A stretch of DNA of 14,846 bases from an uncultured Collinsella sp. (GTDB taxonomy: Bacteria > Actinomycetota > Coriobacteriia > Coriobacteriales > Coriobacteriaceae): contig CALBUZ010000209.1 in the NCBI GenBank assembly GCA_937969105.1, forward strand, positions 1 through 14,846, in the 5' to 3' direction. The position numbers and the translations under genes were made by a program. A model generated the notes under the pieces. It saw only the letters and a program-made list of their open reading frames with translations. It ran no database searches and was not told the DNA's origin. Shown piece by piece: positions 7,381 through 12,261 of this stretch (position 1 is the stretch's first letter; each line of letters starts with the position of its first letter).

Positions 7381-7809
7381 ATGTTGGTTTCTACTAAGGG
7401 CAGGTACGCCCTGCGCGTTATGGTCGATCTGGCCGAGCACCAGGCGGCCGGCCGCATCCCGCTCAAAGAGATCGCGGCGCGACAGGGGATTTCCGAGAAA
7501 TATCTCGAGAACATCTTGGCTACGCTCGTGCGCGCCAACATGCTTTCGGGCATGCGTGGCAAGGGCGGCGGCTATGTGCTCACGCGCCCGCCCGAGCAGT
7601 ACACGGTGGGCGAGATCCTGCGCCTGACCGAGGGCAGCCTGGCGCCGGTCGCCTGCCTGGATGGCGACTGCAAGGGTTGCTCGCGATCTGATGAGTGCCC
7701 CACGCTCGACGTGTGGAAGAACCTGGACAAGCTCATCAACGACTACCTTGACGGCGTGACGCTCGACCAGCTCGTCGCCCCCAGCGAAGGCTACGACTAC
7801 GTCATCTAG
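7381..7809 (+). CDS. Rrf2-family transcriptional regulator with cysteine cluster (IscR/CymR-like)
   Basis: The 142-residue protein is a small winged-helix regulator. It has the family's opening (MLVSTKGRYALRVMVDLA), the recognition helix region SEKYLENILATLVRA and the wing GMRGKGGGYVLTRP. Four cysteines, Cys92, Cys97, Cys100 and Cys106, cluster after the dimerisation helix start, where IscR carries its [2Fe-2S] ligands (Cys92, 98 and 104). CymR of Bacillus lacks this cluster, so the protein probably senses Fe-S status, redox or sulfur supply through a cluster. The start is the ATG at 7381, with GAAAGG (7364-7369) 11 bases before it. It is divergent from cysK, and candidate operators lie in the shared 253-base intergenic region. 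Regulation of cysK, and perhaps of itself, is inferred from position. Whether it is IscR, CymR or a third type cannot be settled here. Confidence 0.9.
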   Translation: MLVSTKGRYALRVMVDLAEHQAAGRIPLKEIAARQGISEKYLENILATLVRANMLSGMRGKGGGYVLTRPPEQYTVGEILRLTEGSLAPVACLDGDCKGCSRSDECPTLDVWKNLDKLINDYLDGVTLDQLVAPSEGYDYVI

Positions 7810-7817
7810 CCCACCTG

Positions 7818-7842
7818 CCATTTGGGGACGGGGTGGAAATGG
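7818..7842. repeat. Short GGGGACGG-type palindrome, possible degenerate repeat copy
   Basis: CCATTT (7818-7823) and AAATGG (7837-7842) flank GGGGACGGGGTGG. The 10-mer TTGGGGACGG (7822-7831) is also present in the arm of the large palindrome at 8989-9077, with a similar continuation. It may be a decayed half copy of the same repeat family. Confidence 0.4.
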
Positions 7843-7876
7843 TAGATTTTCTTGCCCTCTGAGACTTGGCAAATAA

Positions 7877-7914
7877 GAAGGCCGCCCATTTTTGCGATGG
7901 GCGGCCTTCGTTTT
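7877..7914. terminator. Bidirectional terminator between the Rrf2 regulator and the membrane protein gene
   Basis: GAAGGCCGCCCAT (7877-7889) and ATGGGCGGCCTTC (7897-7909) form a perfect 13-bp stem with a 7-base loop, followed on the plus strand by GTTTT. On the minus strand the stem is followed by TTATTT. It sits between two converging genes and probably serves both. Confidence 0.88.
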
Positions 7915-7949
7915 GGGCTGTTGAGACGGACACGGTTGGAATGGCCGTT

Positions 7950-8315
7950 TTAGTCCTCGGCAAGACTATCGAGGATGCTGCGCATGATGGACACTAGGAT
8001 GCTGCCCATAAAGGCCGAGCCAAAGCCGGCGATGGAGATGCCGACGCCCAACAGGTTGACCGACAGGTAGCTGGCAAGCTCCAGCATAAAGCTGTTGAGC
8101 ACGAGCTGGAAAATGCCGAGCGTAATGATCGTGAGCGGCAGCGAGATGACCGTGAGGAACGGTTTGACGAACGAATCGACGATGTTGAGGAACAGTCCCA
8201 CAAAGGCAAAGCAGACCCAGGCCTCGGCAAAGCCGAAGGGTTGGATACCGGGGACGAGGAACGTGGCGATCGCGATGGCGATCGAGGTGAAGAGCCAGTT
8301 AAGCATAAAGCGCAT
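7950..8315 (-). CDS. Small membrane protein, phage holin family 4 / YvlD-like
   Basis: This 121-residue hydrophobic protein has four predicted membrane helices, roughly at residues 5-23, 30-50, 54-78 and 86-112. Segment two carries the motif GLFLNIVDSFVKPFLTVISL, and LPLTIITLGIFQLVLNSFML follows. That pattern is typical of the family often labelled phage holin family 4 superfamily IV or YvlD. Most members are chromosomal membrane proteins without prophage context, and there are no phage genes here, so lysis function should not be assumed. The start at 8313-8315 is backed by AAAGGA about 8 bases upstream. The C-terminus ends in acidic residues (SLAED). It converges on the Rrf2 gene across a bidirectional terminator, and its upstream region is shared with the YerC-type regulator gene. 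Confidence 0.8.
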   Translation of the reverse strand: MRFMLNWLFTSIAIAIATFLVPGIQPFGFAEAWVCFAFVGLFLNIVDSFVKPFLTVISLPLTIITLGIFQLVLNSFMLELASYLSVNLLGVGISIAGFGSAFMGSILVSIMRSILDSLAED

Positions 8316-8503
8316 GGCGTGAATCCTTTCTTGCGCCGGGGATGCTGGCGTCGCGTGAAGCGGCTTGCGGCGGCGACTTGGATGGTTGCGCGGGCGCGCC
8401 GCGGTGTTTGGGCGCCCATTGTCTCAAATATTCGTGGAGCTTACGTGCGCATTCGGTTTCTAAACGGCGTTCGTCCTGAAAAACGTGCCGCTGACAGAGA
8501 GTC

Positions 8504-8534
8504 TTGTCACTTTAGTTTGGTGGTGTGCTACACT
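8504..8534 (+). promoter_or_regulatory. Probable promoter of the YerC-type regulator gene
   Basis: TTGTCA (8504-8509, 5 of 6) and an extended -10, TGCTACACT (8526-8534), are separated by 19 bases. The predicted start is near 8541, giving a leader of about 100 bases. It lies in the 324-base gap 8316-8639. The rest of that gap shows no convincing gene; I could not place a promoter for the divergent membrane protein. Confidence 0.5.
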
Positions 8535-8552
8535 GCTACGGGCAAATAGCCC

Positions 8553-8636
8553 ATGCATAGTTTTATTGCATATTACGGGCGAACGATGCCCGATGTCAGT
8601 ATCAACTTCGATGCCTTATGGCGGGTTTGGCGGTGA
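8553..8636 (+). CDS. Possible 27-residue leader ORF with two late Trp codons
   Basis: An ATG at 8553 opens a 27-codon ORF ending ALWRVWR-TGA, with Trp at positions 23 and 26. It is in the same frame as the regulator gene, whose ATG comes one codon after this TGA. The regulator's ribosome binding site (GGCGGTGATC, 8630-8638) overlaps the end of the ORF, so translation of the two would be coupled. No good Shine-Dalgarno precedes the ATG, which lies just after a possible GGGC/GCCC hairpin. An internal ATG at 8586 would give a 16-residue version. Chance is a real alternative for so short an ORF. Confidence 0.25.
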   Translation: MHSFIAYYGRTMPDVSINFDALWRVWR

Positions 8637-8639
8637 TCG

Positions 8640-8939
8640 ATGAATATCGAGAACATGTTTGACAAGCCTGATGTCAAGCAGCTGGTCCACGCATTTAGTC
8701 TTTTGGATGACGAGAACGATATCCAGGCGTTTTTAACCGATATCTGCACGCCGCGCGAGATTTGCGATCTTTCTCAGCGCCTGCAGGTCGCGCGCTATCT
8801 GGATGAGGGCGAGCCCTATGTTGAGGTTCAGGCCCGCACCGGCGCATCGTCCACCACGGTGAGCCGTGTATCCAAGGCGCTTAATGGCGAGTACGGTGGC
8901 TATCGCAAGATCCTCATCAAACTGGAGGACGGCGAGTAG
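8640..8939 (+). CDS. YerC/YecD-type TrpR-related DNA-binding protein
   Basis: The 99-residue product matches the YerC/YecD branch of the TrpR superfamily (usually 90-105 residues). The TrpR-like region contains LTDICTPREICDLSQRLQVARYLDEGEPYVEVQARTG in successive helices, with the helix-turn-helix ending in GASSTTVSRVSKALNGEYGGY. Family members are thought to bind DNA as dimers; the ligand and targets are not established, and tryptophan sensing cannot be assumed from homology. The ATG at 8640 is preceded by GGCGGTGATC and by an in-frame TGA one codon upstream, so no longer start is possible without reading through that stop. It is monocistronic by appearance, with its own promoter and a strong terminator, and lies next to the addBA pair without evident functional link. 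Confidence 0.85.
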   Translation: MNIENMFDKPDVKQLVHAFSLLDDENDIQAFLTDICTPREICDLSQRLQVARYLDEGEPYVEVQARTGASSTTVSRVSKALNGEYGGYRKILIKLEDGE

Positions 8940-8965
8940 GCCGGCGGCAAAAACGAATTGCGCAG

Positions 8966-8991
8966 AACCGTCCCTTCGGGGGCGGTTTTTT
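8966..8991 (+). terminator. UUCG-loop terminator after the YerC-type gene
   Basis: AACCGTCCC (8966-8974) pairs with GGGGCGGTT (8979-8987), with one G-T wobble, around a TTCG tetraloop closed by C-G. Six T residues (8986-8991) end it. Its T run forms the outer edge of the palindrome that follows. Confidence 0.92.
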
Positions 8992-9077
8992 GATCCCTTG
9001 GGGACGGAGGAAAACGGATCACCGGGTTAGACTAACCCCCTCTGTGATCCGTTTTCCTCCGTCCCCAAGGGATCAAA
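8989..9077. repeat. 34-bp-arm concentric palindrome (GGGGACGGAGG type)
   Basis: Arms 8989-9022 and 9044-9077 are perfect complements over 34 bases. The 21-base centre holds a second palindrome, GGGTTA-GAC-TAACCC (9024-9038). It has no ORF. It abuts the terminator T run and lies before addB. Its architecture resembles that of 2110-2239, but the sequences differ. A miniature REP/REPIN-like repeat family is plausible; no transposase is in view. Confidence 0.88.
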
Positions 9078-9110
9078 TCTGTTGGCGTGGGGCAAATCTG
9101 TCCGCGTGGG
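9074..9110 (+). repeat. Two 18-base direct repeats upstream of addB
   Basis: CAAATCTGTTGGCGTGGG (9074-9091) and CAAATCTGTCCGCGTGGG (9093-9110) differ at two adjacent bases and have a 19-base period. The first overlaps the right end of the palindrome by four bases. They lie 50-86 bases before the addB start, a position suited to a regulator site, but they may be debris of a repeat element. Confidence 0.6.
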
Positions 9111-9159
9111 CGGGTAGGATGGATGCATTGATTATTGCGAACGGTTTGAGTGGAGGACC

Positions 9160-12100
9160 ATGCCTGTTCGAATCTATACCACCAATACCGGTACGGACTT
9201 GAGCGATGCCGAGGCGGCGTTGCTCGCCGACCTGGTTGCCCGCCACGGGCGCGCCGTTTTGCTGGCGCCCTCGTTTGCCGAGCTCGACCTGTGCCGTCAC
9301 GATGCTGCGGTTGCTGGCGCCTCGCTGGGCGTTGACTACAAAACCCCCGCGTCGTGGCTTCGTTCGCTGTGGGAGCTTATGGGCGATGGCCGCAGCTTCG
9401 TCGACAACATGCAACGCCAGATGCTGTTCTCGGACATGATCGTCCATCGCGACGATGCCGACCTGCAGCCGCTTTCGCGCAGTCAGGGCACGGTGCGCAT
9501 GCTCGCGCGCATGGCCCGCGATGTGCTGCCGGGCGCAGCGGGAACGGGTGCCGAGCGCCGCTGCGGCGACGTTTGCCAGCCCGATCCCAAAAGCGACGCC
9601 GAGGCTCGCGTGTTCGAGCTGTTGAGTGCCTATGCGAGCGGCCTTGACCGTCGAGACATGGTCGAGCCCTGCGAGGCGGCTGACCTTATGGCCGAGGTGC
9701 TGGCCGACAACCTTCCGGCGTGCGCCCGCGCGGTATGTGTGCGCGGCGTCACATCGTTTACGCACGGCCTGCTCGAGCTGCTGTCGGCCGTGGCTAACAA
9801 TGGGGGAGAGGTCGTTGTGCTGCTTGCCTGCGAGCAGGCGGCAATGCGCGAGGAACTTGCTGCCGCTTTTGATGCCCGCGGTGTGCTGTTTGAGGCTGCG
9901 CCGCTGGGGGAGGGTGCCGCTGCGCTCCAGACTGCCTCCAAGTCCGCCGCTCAGCCTACTTTTGTAGAGGTTGCCGGCCCTCACGCCCGCGCCCACGCCT
10001 ATGTGGATGCAATCGATGGGCTGGTAAAAACGTGTGAGGACGCCGCGGTCGACGGCGGTGTCACGGCGTCCGCGGACCCCGTGCGCGTGCTCGTGGTGTC
10101 TGCCCGGGCTCCTCAGCTGTTCGGTGAACTCGCTGCCCGTTTGGCGGCACGTCATATTGCGGCCGAGACAACCGAGTTCACGGCGTTTTCCCAGTCCATC
10201 GCGGGCGGGCAGTTTACGGCGCTCGCCAACCTGATCGAGCGCATGAAGGCCGCCGACGAGGGCACCGCCTCCAAGACCGAGTGGTGGCCCGCGCCGGAGC
10301 TTACCGACTGGATTTACAGTCCGCTTTCGGGTGCCGATGCTGCCAGCGCGCGCACCTTTGACAAGAACATGCGTCTGTCGCGTGGCAAGACCACCACGGC
10401 CGTCAAGAGCCTGCTGCAGAGCGTACAGGGCCAGGTGAGGTGTACGCGCAAAGCTGCCAGTGATGAGAACTGGTTTAAGAACGTGCCGTGCGTGGTCTCG
10501 GACGTGTTCCAAGCGCTGTGGCGCGACAAACCCGTGACGGCGCTCAAGGCCATGCTCGCCGTCGCCGAGGCGTTGCCCGATCGCGCCCTTGGAGGCCTTG
10601 ACGGTCAGGCTCGTCGCCAGGCGGAGACCACCCTGCTGCGACATGCCATCGACATCCTTATGAACGACGCCCGCGCGCTCGACGTGTCGCAGGCCGCGAC
10701 CGTGCCGGTTCTTGACGGCGTTCGTACCAAGGTGGACACGCGCAGCACCGCATACGATTACGAGACCTACGAGGTCGACCGCGCGCCGCGCGCCCAGGTG
10801 CGCTTTGCGTCGCTTGCCGATGCGGCAGCCCTGCGCCCCGACAGCTACGATGCTGTGCTGTTTGCCGACGTCGACCTGGACAGTTATCCGCTTTCGCACG
10901 AAGAGGGACCGCTGGCTACGCTGACGGCAGAGTTAGATCGCAGCGGTGCGACGCTTGAGCCCGCGGCCCTGCTGCGCGTACGCTTTGGCCGCGCGATGCA
11001 GGCGGCGCACGGCCCCGTTGTGCTCGCCCGCGTGACGCACGATCGCCAGGCGCGCGAGTGCTACCCGGCAGCCGTTTGGACCGAGCTGCGAGCGCACGCC
11101 GAGGCCGCTGGCGCCGCCAAGGTTGCGTGCGTGGGCGAGGGCGGTATCGTCGCCGATTTTGATCCAGCGGCCGGCGAGGGCATCGAGTGCAAGCGTGTTG
11201 CGTGCGAGGCTCCTCAGCATTTGAGCGAGGCGGCTGTGCCGTACCTGGTCCTGCGCCGCCGCGATGGCGAGGGCGAGAACGCGCCGCTCGTGCCGCGCCT
11301 GACGTCCGCCTCGCAGATTGAGGCGTACTCGACGTGCCCGCTGTGCTGGTTCGTGTCGTATCGCGTGAAGCCCCAGTCCATCGACGCGGGCTTTGGAAAC
11401 ATGGAGAAGGGCAACTTTGTCCACGACGTGCTGGAGCGTCTGCATGCCCGCCTGCCCCAGGAGGGCATGGAGCGCGTGACGCCCGAGAATCTGCCGCGCG
11501 CTCAGGAGCTGCTGCGCGAGGTCTTTGACGAGACGTTGGCCGAGCACGCCGGCAAGCGAGGCACGGAGGGCCCGCTGGTGCCGCTCTCTGCGGTGGAGGA
11601 GCGCCAGGTGGCCGAGATTCTGCCGCAGCTGGAGGGCGTGCTTGCCTACGAGTCCGAGGCACTTGCCCCCTTTGCCCCGCGCTACCTGGAGTTTGCCTTC
11701 AACGAGCTCAAGGTCGAGTATGCCGGTTGGCCGCTTGGCGGACGCATCGACCGCGTGGACGTGGACGCCGAGAATCGTGCCGTGGTGATCGACTACAAGC
11801 ATCGCACGGGCGTTGAGGAGTTTAAACTCGCCGACCCCACGGTGCGCGACAAGGAATCGGGCACGGCGCTCATCGACGATCCGCGCTGGTTGCCGCCACA
11901 TACCCAGACACTTATCTATGCGCAGGCCATGCGCCGGGCGCTGGATCTGGATACCCGCGCGGCGCTCTATTTTTCGACCAAGGGCGGCAAACCGGCGCTG
12001 CGAGGCGCCGCGAGTGCCGAGCTGCTCGAGGAGGAGCGTGGTGACGGCCGCATCCCGGGGCTTAAGAAGGGCTTTCCCGGTGAGGGCGGCAACATGGACT

Positions 12101-12258
12101 TCGATGCGCTGCTCGATCGCGTGGAGGCCGGCATCGCCGAGCGCCTGCGCGAGCTCGAGGCAGGCAACGTCGCTGCTGTCGACCCGGCGTCGACGCAGGC
12201 CGCGCATGCCCGCTGCTCGTATAACCACGAAGGAACGTTTGTAAGGAGGGACGTGTAG
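9160..12258 (+). CDS. addB: AddB/RexB-like subunit of helicase-nuclease, PD-(D/E)XK nuclease
   Basis: The 1032-residue protein is the B subunit of an AddAB/RexAB-type enzyme, which resects double-strand DNA ends and loads RecA. Its C-terminal third has the RecB-type nuclease: SQIEAYSTCPLCWF (Cys726, Cys729), His755 in GNFVHDVLERL, Asp864 in GRIDRVD, and Asp878 and Lys880 in VIDYK. The N-terminal two-thirds is a degenerate helicase-like region. No Walker A (GxxGxGKT) is visible near the N-terminus, so it resembles RexB more than Bacillus AddB. Bacillus AddB binds a 4Fe-4S cluster with one cysteine before the nuclease and three after; here only Cys1019 (RCSYNHEG) is seen after. The ATG at 9160 follows GGAGG at good spacing. 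The stop lies 3 bases before addA, indicating an operon. Confidence 0.85.
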   Translation: MPVRIYTTNTGTDLSDAEAALLADLVARHGRAVLLAPSFAELDLCRHDAAVAGASLGVDYKTPASWLRSLWELMGDGRSFVDNMQRQMLFSDMIVHRDDADLQPLSRSQGTVRMLARMARDVLPGAAGTGAERRCGDVCQPDPKSDAEARVFELLSAYASGLDRRDMVEPCEAADLMAEVLADNLPACARAVCVRGVTSFTHGLLELLSAVANNGGEVVVLLACEQAAMREELAAAFDARGVLFEAAPLGEGAAALQTASKSAAQPTFVEVAGPHARAHAYVDAIDGLVKTCEDAAVDGGVTASADPVRVLVVSARAPQLFGELAARLAARHIAAETTEFTAFSQSIAGGQFTALANLIERMKAADEGTASKTEWWPAPELTDWIYSPLSGADAASARTFDKNMRLSRGKTTTAVKSLLQSVQGQVRCTRKAASDENWFKNVPCVVSDVFQALWRDKPVTALKAMLAVAEALPDRALGGLDGQARRQAETTLLRHAIDILMNDARALDVSQAATVPVLDGVRTKVDTRSTAYDYETYEVDRAPRAQVRFASLADAAALRPDSYDAVLFADVDLDSYPLSHEEGPLATLTAELDRSGATLEPAALLRVRFGRAMQAAHGPVVLARVTHDRQARECYPAAVWTELRAHAEAAGAAKVACVGEGGIVADFDPAAGEGIECKRVACEAPQHLSEAAVPYLVLRRRDGEGENAPLVPRLTSASQIEAYSTCPLCWFVSYRVKPQSIDAGFGNMEKGNFVHDVLERLHARLPQEGMERVTPENLPRAQELLREVFDETLAEHAGKRGTEGPLVPLSAVEERQVAEILPQLEGVLAYESEALAPFAPRYLEFAFNELKVEYAGWPLGGRIDRVDVDAENRAVVIDYKHRTGVEEFKLADPTVRDKESGTALIDDPRWLPPHTQTLIYAQAMRRALDLDTRAALYFSTKGGKPALRGAASAELLEEERGDGRIPGLKKGFPGEGGNMDFDALLDRVEAGIAERLRELEAGNVAAVDPASTQAAHARCSYNHEGTFVRRDV

Positions 12259-12261
12259 ACC

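Noticed and set aside
7950..8315. Prophage remnant, from the holin-like protein
   Set aside because: No endolysin, structural or integrase gene is near, and this family is mostly chromosomal membrane proteins.
9073..10899. Minus-strand ORF (608 codons) opposite addB
   Set aside because: It is an Arg/His/Gly-rich antisense shadow; addB on the plus strand has a clear start, nuclease motifs and operon context.
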